A stretch of DNA of 64,000 nt from CAYRGC01 sp964601225 (lineage in GTDB: Bacteria > Patescibacteriota > Gracilibacteria > Peribacterales > Peribacteraceae). Every line of letters begins with the position of its first letter. The stretch's first letter is position 1. This document shows, piece by piece, positions 40,617-48,764 of this stretch. Made by a program: the position numbers and the translations under genes. The DNA lies in NCBI GenBank assembly GCA_964601225.1, contig CAZRMM010000001.1, positions 248,001 through 312,000 on the forward strand, in the 5' to 3' direction. Under the pieces are notes generated by a model. That model was given only the letters and a program-made list of their open reading frames with translations. It did no database searches and had not been told where the DNA came from.

Positions 40617-41492
40617 TTGTCCTCCATCCCCCTCCAATCCCGGCTCCCCCGCACCTACCGCATCGTGAACGTCAAACAGGAAACGGAAATGGTGCGCACC
40701 TACACCTTCGACGGCTCGCTCGGCGCCAAGCCGGGACAGTTCGTGATGGCCTGGCTCCCGGGCGTGGACGAAGTGCCCTTCTCGGTGGCCGAGGACGACG
40801 GCGCCACGACGAAGATCACCTTCTTCGCCGTCGGCGACATGAGCAACGCGCTCGCGACGTGCAAAGTGGGCGACCTCGTGGGACTGCGCGGCCCTTTCGG
40901 CACCTTCTACGAGTGGAAACCCGGCCAGCACATCGTGCTCGTGGCGGGCGGATACGGTGCGGCGCCGATGTACTTCGTGGCGAAAGAGACCGTAAAACAC
41001 GGTTGTACGCTGGAAGTGATCGTGGGAGCGCGCAGCAAGGAGCACTTGCTCTACCTCAAGGAACTCGAATCCCTCCCCCACGTGTCCCTGCACGTGGCCA
41101 CGAACGACGGTTCCGTGGGCTACAAGGGATTCAACGTAGATATTTTGGAACAACTGCTCACAAGCTGCCCCCGCCACTCCGAGAAGGCCAAGAAGGAGGA
41201 ATGCTCCCCCATCGACCAGGTGTTCGCCTGCGGTCCGGAGATGATGCTCAAGCGCGTCAGCGAGATCACGGCCGCTCACCAGGTGCCGAGCCAGCTCTCG
41301 CTGGAGCGGTACATGAAGTGCGGCTACGGCCTCTGCGGCAATTGCGTGGTCGATCCGCTCGGCATCCGTCTTTGCGTCGAAGGCCCCGTGGTGAAAAACG
41401 ACCGATGCCTGGCTATCACGGAGTTCGGCAAATACCACCGCGACGCCGTGGGGAAGAAGCACGAATTCGCCTCTCCTGCCCCGAAAAAATAA
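40617..41492 (+). CDS. pyrK: Dihydroorotate dehydrogenase electron-transfer subunit
   Basis: 291 aa from TTG 40617 (no ATG is better placed). Ferredoxin-reductase fold: FAD part GQFVMAWLPGVDEVPFSVAE, NAD part VLVAGGYGAAPMYFVAKE and FACGPEMMLKRVSE, and a C-terminal [2Fe-2S] site CGYGLCGNCVVDPLGIRLC. It passes electrons from PyrD to NAD+. The 36-nt gap to pyrD is a run of TTCTGCC/AACTGCCC-like units. Confidence 0.92.
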   Translation: MSSIPLQSRLPRTYRIVNVKQETEMVRTYTFDGSLGAKPGQFVMAWLPGVDEVPFSVAEDDGATTKITFFAVGDMSNALATCKVGDLVGLRGPFGTFYEWKPGQHIVLVAGGYGAAPMYFVAKETVKHGCTLEVIVGARSKEHLLYLKELESLPHVSLHVATNDGSVGYKGFNVDILEQLLTSCPRHSEKAKKEECSPIDQVFACGPEMMLKRVSEITAAHQVPSQLSLERYMKCGYGLCGNCVVDPLGIRLCVEGPVVKNDRCLAITEFGKYHRDAVGKKHEFASPAPKK

Positions 41493-41746
41493 TGTGTCAT
41501 TTCGAGCGGAGCGAGAAACAAAAACCGTCGCCGACGACTGCGGGACGGTTGATGTTTTTGTTGTCACCGCTTTCGCGCCGCGAGGCGTGAGGAACGACGA
41601 CTTTGTTATAATAACATATTTTTAATAAATTAGCAAATCCTAAAAAAGTGGGGATTTTTCTTAAGGGGAAATTTTGGAGAATCGTCTTTTTGGAAGCTTT
41701 TATTAATTTCCAGACCTCGATCATGTCACTCGTCAAGAATGAGTGC
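41493..41746. other. Non-coding gap: REP-like copy, weak hairpin and AT-rich segment
   Basis: 41495-41518 is a REP-like copy in the form TGTCATTTCGAGCGGAGCGA. AACCGTC...GACGGTT (about 41523-41549) followed by GATGTTTTTG could terminate pyrK. From about 41600 to 41715 the sequence is strikingly AT-rich with a GTTATAATAAC palindrome, unlike its surroundings. A 79-aa minus-strand frame crosses the gap but looks non-coding. Confidence 0.45.
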
Positions 41747-41775
41747 TAGACAGGAAGGAAACCGCCGATTATACT
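41747..41775 (+). promoter_or_regulatory. Promoter of the Gly/Cys-rich peptide gene
   Basis: TAGACA (41747-41752), 17-nt spacer, TATACT (41770-41775). The ATG is 30 nt further, leaving a short 5' UTR. Confidence 0.7.
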
Positions 41776-41805
41776 GCGAATCCTTAGTTTTTCCCCCACT
41801 CCCCC

Positions 41806-41904
41806 ATGACCCTCGGTGGTAACGGTGGCTGCTCCTGCGGCTTCACCACGAACGGCGGATGCGGTGGCTCCTGCTGCTTCGGCGGCGGCGGCTCGTGCTG
41901 CTAA
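41806..41904 (+). CDS. 32-aa Gly/Cys-rich peptide
   Basis: The peptide begins MTLGGNGGCSCGFTTNGGCG and ends GSCCFGGGGSCC. It has 7 Cys and 13 Gly in 32 residues and no Lys, Arg, His, Asp or Glu. A good promoter and a strong terminator bracket it, so it is a monocistronic transcript. The composition recalls metal-binding peptides and Gly/Cys/Ser-rich precursors of azole-modified peptides (microcin B17 type), but no modification enzyme is visible nearby. It could also be a Cys-codon sensor. No function is assigned. Confidence 0.6.
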   Translation: MTLGGNGGCSCGFTTNGGCGGSCCFGGGGSCC

Positions 41905-41924
41905 CCCGTTCAAGAGAGAAGAAG

Positions 41925-41956
41925 AGCGGTCCCGATTCGTCGGCGACCGCTTTTTT
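41925..41956 (+). terminator. Terminator of the Gly/Cys-rich peptide gene
   Basis: AGCGGTC (41925-41931) pairs with GACCGCT (41945-41951), followed by a run of six T. It ends at the stop of the convergent minus-strand gene. Confidence 0.85.
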
Positions 41957-42204
41957 CATGAGCGATCACTGTAACGCTTTCCAGCGATTCGAAATCCGAC
42001 GAATGCAAAGAAAAGGACGAGGAGAAACCGCGCGGGAGCACGATTCAAAAATTCCAGAACCGAAAAAACACCCTGAGGGAGATTGTCGCCCCAGACGAAT
42101 AGAAAAAAGAATGCTTCTGCGCAACGACCCAAAAAATTCCCGAATAATCCCCCAACGAAGGCGATAGCGACTCTGCGCACCCGAAAAGTCGTAGAAGAAG
42201 TCAT
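41956..42204 (-). CDS. Small two-helix membrane protein
   Basis: 82 aa from ATG 42204, set by TATTAT ending six bases before it. Two hydrophobic helices (VAIAFVGGLFGNFLG... and FLLVLFFAFVGFRIAG) with basic ends. No family recognised. Convergent with the Gly/Cys-rich peptide gene. Confidence 0.6.
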   Translation of the reverse strand: MTSSTTFRVRRVAIAFVGGLFGNFLGRCAEAFFFLFVWGDNLPQGVFSVLEFLNRAPARFLLVLFFAFVGFRIAGKRYSDRS

Positions 42205-42226
42205 GACAGAATAATAAGCCAACCGC

Positions 42227-42397
42227 TTACAGTTTGCCGCTCAGCGCAACGCCCAGGAAATACGGCCAGAGCAGGAGCGCCAGGACGCCCTTCCAGAAGG
42301 AGAGCTGGAGGAAGCCGATGGAAAAGAGCCACATCACGAACCAGAGTCCTCCGGCCGCGCTGTGTTGTTCGATGCGGATTTTTTGCATACGGAACAT
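42227..42397 (-). CDS. Small two-helix membrane protein (56 aa)
   Basis: Too short for many callers. It begins MFRMQKIRIEQHSAAGGLWF and has two hydrophobic segments (LWFVMWLFSIGFLQL; VLALLLWPYFLGVAL). AGGAG lies four bases before the ATG, one of few clear Shine-Dalgarno sites here. Upstream of and on the same strand as the previous gene, which has its own promoter. Function unknown. Confidence 0.65.
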   Translation of the reverse strand: MFRMQKIRIEQHSAAGGLWFVMWLFSIGFLQLSFWKGVLALLLWPYFLGVALSGKL

Positions 42398-42511
42398 GCT
42401 ACTCCTGTTTCCTTTCCTTCGTCTACGAGGGTGCCATGTCGGATCGCGCGGATAGAACGGGATGAACTTCTCGTAAAGGAACGGTATGGGTATACTCCGC
42501 TCGCGCTTCGT

Positions 42512-42586
42512 GGCCCCATCGTCTATCGGTTAGGACAGCGGGTTTTCAATCCGTTAAGCGGGGTTCGACTCCCCGTGGGGCTGCCA
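42512..42586 (+). tRNA. tRNA-Glu (anticodon UUC)
   Basis: A 75-nt cloverleaf. Acceptor GGCCCCA pairs with TGGGGCT (one G-U), anticodon loop TTTTCAA gives UUC, T-loop GGGGTTCGACTCCCC is canonical, and CCA is encoded (42584-42586). TATACT at 42491-42496 is a plausible -10. Confidence 0.95.
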
Positions 42587-42648
42587 TCCGCACTCTTCCG
42601 CAAACGACTTGCGGGACTTTATAGTATTTGATACAATATTAATGAAAT

Positions 42649-42996
42649 ATGTCAAATTCACATCCCCACCGCATTCACCGCTTCATCACGGCCGCCTTCC
42701 TGGTCACAGGAATCCTCGTGACCGTGACGAGCACGAAGAATCTCCTCGAGGCGAAACTCTCCCCCGCAGGGCTCACGCGAATCGAGGTGGAGAACGGCGA
42801 GGAGCTGGCACCGGTGAACGGCCACTCTGCTGCGGATATCCTCAACGACGACGACACGGCTCCGATCGTCGTTGGCATGCTTCTCGTTCTCGCCGGTTTC
42901 AGCTTCCACGCCCTCTACGTCGTGCGCCATCGGGATCCCATCCACGTGACCGTAACACGAGAGCGTGTGCGCCCACGCGCTCAACGTCGCAAGTGA
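42649..42996 (+). CDS. Hypothetical two-helix membrane protein
   Basis: 115 aa. Helices at about 14-28 (AAFLVTGILVTVTST) and 72-92 (APIVVGMLLVLAGFSFHALY) enclose an acidic ~40-residue loop; the C-terminus is Arg-rich. TTGCGG-17 nt-TACAAT precedes the ATG by 11 nt. No family recognised. Confidence 0.65.
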   Translation: MSNSHPHRIHRFITAAFLVTGILVTVTSTKNLLEAKLSPAGLTRIEVENGEELAPVNGHSAADILNDDDTAPIVVGMLLVLAGFSFHALYVVRHRDPIHVTVTRERVRPRAQRRK

Positions 42997-43028
42997 CGGC
43001 GAATCGACATTTTCCTTCCGCCTTGGTG

Positions 43029-43382
43029 ATGGACTACGAATCCCTGTCCGAAGAATCCGAGGACCGCCAGATACGGATCTGTATCGCGCGTAGCTGCCGG
43101 GGCAATGAGGAATCGCCCGGGAACGAAAAGCTGTTCGAGGATTTCGCCGCCCGATACTGCGAGAAGAAAGGCGAACGCGGAACCAACGTCATCGAGATGA
43201 ACGGACAAGAATTCTGCGTCTTTTGCTACGGCTGTCTCGGAGGATGCGAAGGAAGCCGCGTCGACATCGTCGACGGAAAGAAGGAAGTGGAAACGCGCGT
43301 CGTTTCCCCGGAAGACCTCCTGGAAAAACTGAAGGCGTTCCAGCGGGGAACGCTGGAGGATTATTGGCGAAACGAGGAGTAA
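43029..43382 (+). CDS. Cys-rich protein, possibly thioredoxin-like [2Fe-2S] ferredoxin
   Basis: 117 aa from ATG 43029. IRICIARSCRGNEESPGN, then EFCVFCYGCLGGCEGSRVDI give six or more cysteines, and a VDIVDGKKEVETRVVSPEDL segment follows. The order (Cys pair, helix, Cys cluster, beta strand with V.....V.PE) resembles thioredoxin-fold [2Fe-2S] ferredoxins, though the Cys spacing is not classical. Acidic N-terminus. Tentative. Confidence 0.5.
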   Translation: MDYESLSEESEDRQIRICIARSCRGNEESPGNEKLFEDFAARYCEKKGERGTNVIEMNGQEFCVFCYGCLGGCEGSRVDIVDGKKEVETRVVSPEDLLEKLKAFQRGTLEDYWRNEE

Positions 43383-43434
43383 ACAGGCGCTCGGCGCATG
43401 AACGGCATGCCGATGATTTTTACCATCGCCTTCT

Positions 43435-43989
43435 TCACCGTTTGATCGAGGTCTTCGCCCGTTCGCGCTCGAGCAACGCCGCCTTGCGTTCCGCCCCCCA
43501 ACGATATCCGGAGAGTGAACCGTCCGATCGCACGACACGGTGGCATGGGATCGCGAGCGCGATGTTGTTCGACGCGCACGCCTGGGCGACGGCGCGCATG
43601 GCTGACGGACGGCCGATCTTCTTCGCGATATCGGCATAACTGGCGGTACGCCCGGGCGGTATCGCTCTGAGTGCCTGCCATACGCTCTTCTGAAACTCGG
43701 TGCCGCGCACATCGAGCGTGATGTCGGAGCCTTCAAAAGGATCTTCAATGATCCGGAGAATGGCGGCAAACACGCCGTCGAGCGACTCTCCTGCGGGCAC
43801 GCAAACGACAGTGGGAAAACGGCAAATCAACTCCGCGCGCAAGCGTTCACTGTTCTCCCCGATGAGCACGCAACAGAGACCGTTCTGCGTCGATGCCGCG
43901 AGTATCAGCCCGATGGGGCTTCTACGGATGGCAAACCGGATCACGTCTGACGTACGAGTGCGGGGGTCGTTCACCGGGTGATGGTACAT
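43435..43989 (-). CDS. Methylated-DNA-protein-cysteine methyltransferase (MGMT/Ogt)
   Basis: 184 aa from ATG 43989. C-terminal DNA-binding domain: GTEFQKSVWQALRAIPPGRT, SYADIAKKIGRP, then ACASNNIALAIPCHRVVRSD with the acceptor Cys in PCHRV. The N-terminal domain (IGLILAASTQNGLCCVLIGE) fits Ogt/Ada-C. It removes alkyl groups from O6-guanine in a suicide reaction. ADA-type zinc domain is absent. Confidence 0.95.
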   Translation of the reverse strand: MYHHPVNDPRTRTSDVIRFAIRRSPIGLILAASTQNGLCCVLIGENSERLRAELICRFPTVVCVPAGESLDGVFAAILRIIEDPFEGSDITLDVRGTEFQKSVWQALRAIPPGRTASYADIAKKIGRPSAMRAVAQACASNNIALAIPCHRVVRSDGSLSGYRWGAERKAALLERERAKTSIKR

Positions 43990-44061
43990 CGAGAATAAAA
44001 CAACGCTGTAAGAAAAAGCATTCAATATCGTCTTCTAGGTATCCCTTTCCCCAGTTTTCCC

Positions 44062-45033
44062 ATGCGCATCCGCTCTTCTCTCTTTCTGGCGGCGGCGATC
44101 CTCGCTCCGCTCACGACCCAGGCGACCGGCGTCCAGGCAGTCATCGACGGCAGAATCATCGTTTTTTCCGACGTGCAGCAGAGCACGTGGTTCGCTCCCT
44201 ACGTGCGTCAGGCCGCCGAGGCCGGCATCGTCAGCGGCTACCGTGATGCCCAGGGCAATCCCCTGGGAAGATTCAAACCGTCGAACGAGATTACCGTCGC
44301 AGAGGCGCTCAAGATCGTCGTGGAAGGTGCCGGGTATGACGAAGGTATCTATGCCAGTCGCATTTCGAGCGGCGTTCGGCATTGGGCCTCTGCTTACGTG
44401 AGCGTCGCCAAAGCCGAACACTTCCCCGTAATCGCAGACCGTGTCCGCCTCGACCGCCCCGCCACGCGCGCGGAGGTGGCCGCACTGCTTGCCGCCGCGT
44501 TCCGCGTCCCGACGCAAGGTCTCGTCACGGATACCCGATACAGGGACGTGAAGTCCGAGATGGCGTACGCACCCGCTATCGAGGCGCTGAGCCAGGCGGA
44601 CATCGTCTCGGGTGACACGGACGAGAACGGCCTGCCCGCAGGCACCTTCCGCCCGTACGACCCCATCAACCGCGCCGAAGTGGCCAAGATGATCATCGAA
44701 GCTCGCACGAGTTACCGGAAACCGGGCGAGGGCCGCATGCCGACTGAGCAGACGAGCAGCTCGATCGGAGCCGGCAATACCGTAACGCTCTACCAGGGTG
44801 GCTTTTCTCCTTCAGTTCTCCATATTCGCCGCGGTGAGAGCGTGGAATTTATCAATGCCTCGTCGACAGACCTGTGGGTGAAGGGTGATTCGACCGCGAG
44901 TCTCACGGATTTCAACCAGGGCCACATCGCCGCGGCAGGAGAGACATACGTCTATACATTCACGACCCTCGGCACTTACACGTATTACAACCGAAGCAAT
45001 CCCGCACAAAAGGGATCGATTATCGTGGAATAG
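44062..45033 (+). CDS. Secreted SLH-domain protein with C-terminal cupredoxin-like domain
   Basis: 323 aa. Signal peptide MRIRSSLFLAAAILAPLTTQ, ending near ATG. Two to three S-layer homology repeats (VFSDVQQSTWFAPYVRQAAE; YRDVKSEMAYAPAIEALSQ) with NEITVAEALKI and PINRAEVAKMI. The last ~95 residues (GFSPSVLHIRRGESVEFINA... TFTTLGTYTYYNRSN) are a beta sandwich of cupredoxin type, though the usual copper-ligand set is not complete. Probably anchored to the cell surface. Confidence 0.8.
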   Translation: MRIRSSLFLAAAILAPLTTQATGVQAVIDGRIIVFSDVQQSTWFAPYVRQAAEAGIVSGYRDAQGNPLGRFKPSNEITVAEALKIVVEGAGYDEGIYASRISSGVRHWASAYVSVAKAEHFPVIADRVRLDRPATRAEVAALLAAAFRVPTQGLVTDTRYRDVKSEMAYAPAIEALSQADIVSGDTDENGLPAGTFRPYDPINRAEVAKMIIEARTSYRKPGEGRMPTEQTSSSIGAGNTVTLYQGGFSPSVLHIRRGESVEFINASSTDLWVKGDSTASLTDFNQGHIAAAGETYVYTFTTLGTYTYYNRSNPAQKGSIIVE

Positions 45034-45054
45034 TTGTTCGTTTCTCATTTTCAG

Positions 45055-45100
45055 AAGAAGAGGAAGGTTGGTGGTTCCGCTCTTCCTCTTCTTATTTTTT
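45055..45100 (+). terminator. Terminator of the SLH protein gene
   Basis: A 12-bp perfect stem AAGAAGAGGAAG / CTTCCTCTTCTT with a 15-nt loop, followed by ATTTTTT. Confidence 0.85.
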
Positions 45101-45111
45101 CGTGCGAAAAA

Positions 45112-46035
45112 CTACGGCAGCGTCTTCGCGAGGTTCGTGTCGTCCGTCATCATGATACGCGGGAGCTTATACAAGCTATCCTGGGCGGTCGCCGGACGCG
45201 GGTCCATGATCGTTCCCGTGACATATCCATCCGCCTCCGTCTTCTCCCGGACAGTCGCATTGTGGGCCGTGCCGGGGTATGCCACATGCAACACCTGCTT
45301 TCCGAGAAGGTCTTCGAGAACCTTCTTGCTCTCTCGCAACTCACGATCGATGTCGCCTCCCGGAAGAGCCGTGAGCACGCGATGCGTGATTGTATGCGAT
45401 TCCACATCTTGACCGCGCTTATGAAGATCCTTGGCCCGCTCGGCATCGATCATCCCCTTGTTCGTCAAATGTTGCGTAATAAGGTAAAAAACGCCTATTT
45501 GATGGTGCTTTTCAAGCACCGGAAGGGCAATGTCGTACTGCGTGAGATTGTTGTCATCGAACGTGATGACGATCGGCTTTTCCGGACCGCGAATCTCCCC
45601 CCTGAAGATGGCAACGAGGGTGTTCAGGTCCACGGCGGTGTATCCGTGGTCCTGAATCCACTGCATGTGTTGTTCGAAGATCGAAGGAGCAACGGACATT
45701 TTCCAGCTCCAGGTGCTCTTGGGATACGCCTTCGTCTCCCGAATGTGATGATAGACGAGGATCGGCACCTTCAGCGTCGCAAGGCGCGCGGGATCGGGGG
45801 GAAGCGCCGACGATGCTGCCTGCGAAGCAGCGGAGGACTTTGACGACCTCGTTTGCGCTGACACCGACGATGACCGTACGGCACCGCGGTCATCCCTCAA
45901 TCGTCTGGGAGAGTATGCCGATGAACTGGCCTTGGCTTCGGGCCAGAAAACGCTGACGGCGCCATTCGCATGGAGATGGCCAACCGCCGTAACGGCGAGC
46001 ACGAAGAGCGAAGTGATCAGGAGAAAGCGACGCAT
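45112..46035 (-). CDS. Polysaccharide deacetylase (NodB domain), exported
   Basis: 307 aa. N-terminal signal/anchor helix (FLLITSLFVLAVTAVGHL), a Ser/Ala/Arg-rich linker (~30-85), then NodB homology: VPILVYHHIRET, IVITFDDNN (usual TFDDG), SHTITHRVLTAL with the two metal His, and HVAYPGTAHNATV. Removes acetyl groups from surface glycans or peptidoglycan. The TFDDN variant keeps the catalytic Asp pair. Confidence 0.88.
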   Translation of the reverse strand: MRRFLLITSLFVLAVTAVGHLHANGAVSVFWPEAKASSSAYSPRRLRDDRGAVRSSSVSAQTRSSKSSAASQAASSALPPDPARLATLKVPILVYHHIRETKAYPKSTWSWKMSVAPSIFEQHMQWIQDHGYTAVDLNTLVAIFRGEIRGPEKPIVITFDDNNLTQYDIALPVLEKHHQIGVFYLITQHLTNKGMIDAERAKDLHKRGQDVESHTITHRVLTALPGGDIDRELRESKKVLEDLLGKQVLHVAYPGTAHNATVREKTEADGYVTGTIMDPRPATAQDSLYKLPRIMMTDDTNLAKTLP

Positions 46036-46058
46036 GGCAAGAGCGTTACCGCGAACGT

Positions 46059-46547
46059 TCAGCGATACATGGATCGAATTTCAAAAAGGAGCCACAGGCC
46101 GATCGCGGCAAAGAGGAGGCTCGCTATCGACGAATCTCCGAGCAGAACGCCGATAATCGTCGAGACTGCACCGAGAACGGAACCGTAGAAGAGATAATTC
46201 CATCCCTTCTTCTTGTGTGCGCGCAGTGGGTTAAACGCAAGCAGATCAAGAATCGAACCGATCAGGCCCACGGCCATCGCGATGAACATCAGAAGTCCCG
46301 CGCCGCCTCCGCTGAGAAGGATGAACGGCGACAGGAGGAGATTGAAGAAGCCGAGCGTCACCATTGCGAAGATGCCGAGGATGCCGAAGATCAGCGCGAG
46401 CCACGGTGCGATAGATGCAAGGGTCTTGCGGCCGTTTTCGGGGATGTGCGGCAATTTTGCGAAGAGCGGCTCGAGCCAATGCTCAAGCTTGCCCATCTGT
46501 GCTGTGAATTCCGTTCCAAGGTCGTTGCCGTGGTGAGGTGTATTCAT
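46059..46547 (-). CDS. Hypothetical four-helix membrane protein
   Basis: 162 aa from ATG 46547. About four hydrophobic helices (IAPWLALIFGILGIFAMV; LLSPFILLSGGGAGLLMFIA; NYLFYGSVLGAVSTIIGVLL; SSIASLLFAAIGLWLLFEIR). Short polar N-terminus. No family recognised; resembles small DUF4870-like helical proteins only in outline. Confidence 0.6.
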   Translation of the reverse strand: MNTPHHGNDLGTEFTAQMGKLEHWLEPLFAKLPHIPENGRKTLASIAPWLALIFGILGIFAMVTLGFFNLLLSPFILLSGGGAGLLMFIAMAVGLIGSILDLLAFNPLRAHKKKGWNYLFYGSVLGAVSTIIGVLLGDSSIASLLFAAIGLWLLFEIRSMYR

Positions 46548-46707
46548 GAAAAGGGGGAAGGTCACCACTCACTCTAAGGACCTCCGCACCGTCGGGCAAG
46601 ATCCCCGCGCGTTTCGGGTACGCGTCGCGCTCGACAACGTCATTGATGGACGATCCTCGCAAGGCGACCGTATTGCCCGAGAAATTCGTTGAGATAGCAT
46701 ATTTCGC

Positions 46708-47064
46708 ATGCGTATGAAGCCCCGTTATATCGTTCTGGTTCTTCTGGAATTACTCCTCGTACCGCGGTTGCCGATGGCGATCATCGCGATGATCGTAAAC
46801 CTGTGCGTCGTCCTCGTTGCGGATACAGTGGAACGGGAAAACAGGCACGACGCCCCCCTCACGACCGGGGAGAAGTGGATGGTGATCCCCCTGCTCATTC
46901 TGAATCTCGTCATCGCCGACGCGTTCTTCTATTTCTGCTGGAAGAAGAGGCTTCCGACCAAAGCGAGCCAATCGAACAGGTACGCCTTCGTCATCTTGTG
47001 CGTCTGGCTCGTCGTGTTCGCCATCTTTTTCACGCTGAGGCAGAACTTCCACTTCGGCCCCTGA
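46708..47064 (+). CDS. Hypothetical three-helix membrane protein
   Basis: 118 aa. Hydrophobic helices at about 6-42, 58-77 and 91-111. Promoter TTGCCC (46673)-16 nt-TAGCAT (46695-46700), ATG seven bases later, so a leaderless start. No family recognised. Convergent with rlmI. Confidence 0.65.
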   Translation: MRMKPRYIVLVLLELLLVPRLPMAIIAMIVNLCVVLVADTVERENRHDAPLTTGEKWMVIPLLILNLVIADAFFYFCWKKRLPTKASQSNRYAFVILCVWLVVFAIFFTLRQNFHFGP

Positions 47065-47080
47065 TTCGACACGTCGACCG

Positions 47081-48262
47081 TCACTCCACCCACAGCAGGA
47101 GGCTCTTTAAGTAATCCACCTCGGGGTGATAGAGGTTTACGGGGTGATCGATGGCTTGGCGATGCCGCTGGAGGATACGCACCGAGCGCTTGGCTTGGCG
47201 TGCGGCGTGGAACACGATCGTCTGGAACATCTGGGGATCCACGTGGAACGAGCAGGAACACGTGAGGAGGAGGCTTCCGGAGGGGAGCAGCTCCATGGCA
47301 AGACGGTTGAGATCGGTGTACGCGCGCTTGGCCTGTTCGATATCCGAGCTCCGCTTCGCGAACGCGGGCGGATCGAGGACGATGAAGTCGTACGGACGCG
47401 GGGCCGGGCGGCGCCGGAGGAATTGGAATACGTCCTCCGCGTACGCGCTGAAGAGTTCGTCATCCACGCCGTTCTCCTTCACGTGCTCCCGCGAACGCGC
47501 GAGCGCCGCCGCGTCGTAATCGACGGCGTCGGCCGAGAGCGCCCCGCCGAGGAGCGCCGAGAGGGAAAAGCCTCCCACGTAACTGCAGCAGTCGAGCAGG
47601 CGCCGTCCCTTGGAAAGAGAGCGGACAAGCGATCGCATCTCACGCTGGTCAAGGAAGAGACCGGTTTTTTGGCTTCCGGAAAGCTCGATGAGGAACTTAA
47701 GGCCACGCTCCGTGACGGGAATTCGGGTTTCCCCTCCGCCGCGGAGCCATCCTTCGACGGGCGGCAGTCCTTCCTTCTTACGTGCGGTGCCCGTGGACTT
47801 TTCGAAGACCTTGGAAAGGCCGGTGACTTCCGTGAGCACGTCCGTAACCCACTGCTTCATCCTGTCGATGCCGAGTGTCGTGCACTGGATCGCAAGCGTG
47901 TCGCCGTAGCGGTCCACGACAAGACCGGGGAGAGAGTCTCCTTCCGCGTTCACGAGGCGGTAGGCGGTCGTCTCAGTGTGGTCGAAGAAGCGCTCGCGAA
48001 GCGCGACCGCGCGTTCGATCGAACGACGGATCTGCTCCATCGGATCGCCTTCTTCGAAGGCGATAGCACGGGCACAGATGTACGCCTGGGCGTTATACGT
48101 GGCGTAGCAAAGGAACTCGCCCGTGGAGGACCGCACCTCGACGATCGCGCCGTCCTCGGCGCCCATCGGAAACCGCCCGACTGCCGCACGGAAAACCGCA
48201 TGATGGCGATTCTTGAGATGTGCTTCTTTGCCGGCGGCGATACTGAGGACGGGGTAGGCCAT
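47081..48262 (-). CDS. rlmI: 23S rRNA cytosine-C5 methyltransferase, RlmI family
   Basis: 393 aa. N-terminal PUA-like domain (AGKEAHLKNRHHAVFRAAVG; FLCYATYNAQAYICARAI), the family motif ERFFDHTETTAYRLVNAEGD, then SLPGLVVDRYGDTL, and a Rossmann domain with KTGLFLDQREMR, LLDCCSYVGGFSL, IVLDPPAFAKRSSD and LLTCSCSFHV. The TCSCS cysteine is the expected catalytic one. TACAAT ends nine bases before ATG. Confidence 0.93.
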   Translation of the reverse strand: MAYPVLSIAAGKEAHLKNRHHAVFRAAVGRFPMGAEDGAIVEVRSSTGEFLCYATYNAQAYICARAIAFEEGDPMEQIRRSIERAVALRERFFDHTETTAYRLVNAEGDSLPGLVVDRYGDTLAIQCTTLGIDRMKQWVTDVLTEVTGLSKVFEKSTGTARKKEGLPPVEGWLRGGGETRIPVTERGLKFLIELSGSQKTGLFLDQREMRSLVRSLSKGRRLLDCCSYVGGFSLSALLGGALSADAVDYDAAALARSREHVKENGVDDELFSAYAEDVFQFLRRRPAPRPYDFIVLDPPAFAKRSSDIEQAKRAYTDLNRLAMELLPSGSLLLTCSCSFHVDPQMFQTIVFHAARQAKRSVRILQRHRQAIDHPVNLYHPEVDYLKSLLLWVE

Positions 48263-48307
48263 GAGACGAAGATTGTAGCGCCGCTTCTTCTCTCAGAGAA
48301 GCCGAAA

Positions 48308-48694
48308 TCACAGTGACTTCCACCATTCATGCAGATCGGAACTATCGAGAAATTCATATTCACCGTGATCGGTTCCATCGTCTTCTCCTTCGTCATTCTC
48401 TTCCTCGCGGAGAAAGCGCTCGTCGGTCATGTCGTAGTCCATGGTGTCATCGGGTTCGAGCCCCAGCAGATCGAGAATCTGCGTCTTCAAGTAATACACG
48501 ACCGCGGGTGCAGGCCGCTCCCCCTCCATGGCTTCAGCATCGAAAAAGAGGCGCCAAAATTCGTCGCGATACTCTCTCGCCTGTTGCGCCACCTCCTCAG
48601 CGCATTTTTCGTATTCGATGTGATTGAGGTGGTCTTTTGCCTTGCCGATGGATTCGAGGGTGTATCCGCGAACGGCTAATGGTCTGTTCGACAT
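48308..48694 (-). CDS. Hypothetical acidic protein
   Basis: 128 aa. Helical N-terminal two-thirds (KAKDHLNHIEYEKCAEEVAQ; REYRDEFWRLFFDAEAM), followed by a strongly acidic tail (REEENDEGEDDGTDHGEYEF). No family recognised. Same strand as rlmI and 45 nt upstream of it. Confidence 0.6.
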   Translation of the reverse strand: MSNRPLAVRGYTLESIGKAKDHLNHIEYEKCAEEVAQQAREYRDEFWRLFFDAEAMEGERPAPAVVYYLKTQILDLLGLEPDDTMDYDMTDERFLREEENDEGEDDGTDHGEYEFLDSSDLHEWWKSL

Positions 48695-48764
48695 AGAAAA
48701 TTCAGGAATCGGACTGTAGCCTTAAGATCGAACTGCGTCGAAAAATTTCCCCCGCGCCCCGCAC

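Noticed and set aside
41497..41736. 79-aa minus-strand frame across the AT-rich gap
   Set aside because: It runs through a REP-like copy and a hairpin; codon content changes abruptly along it and no start signal is present.
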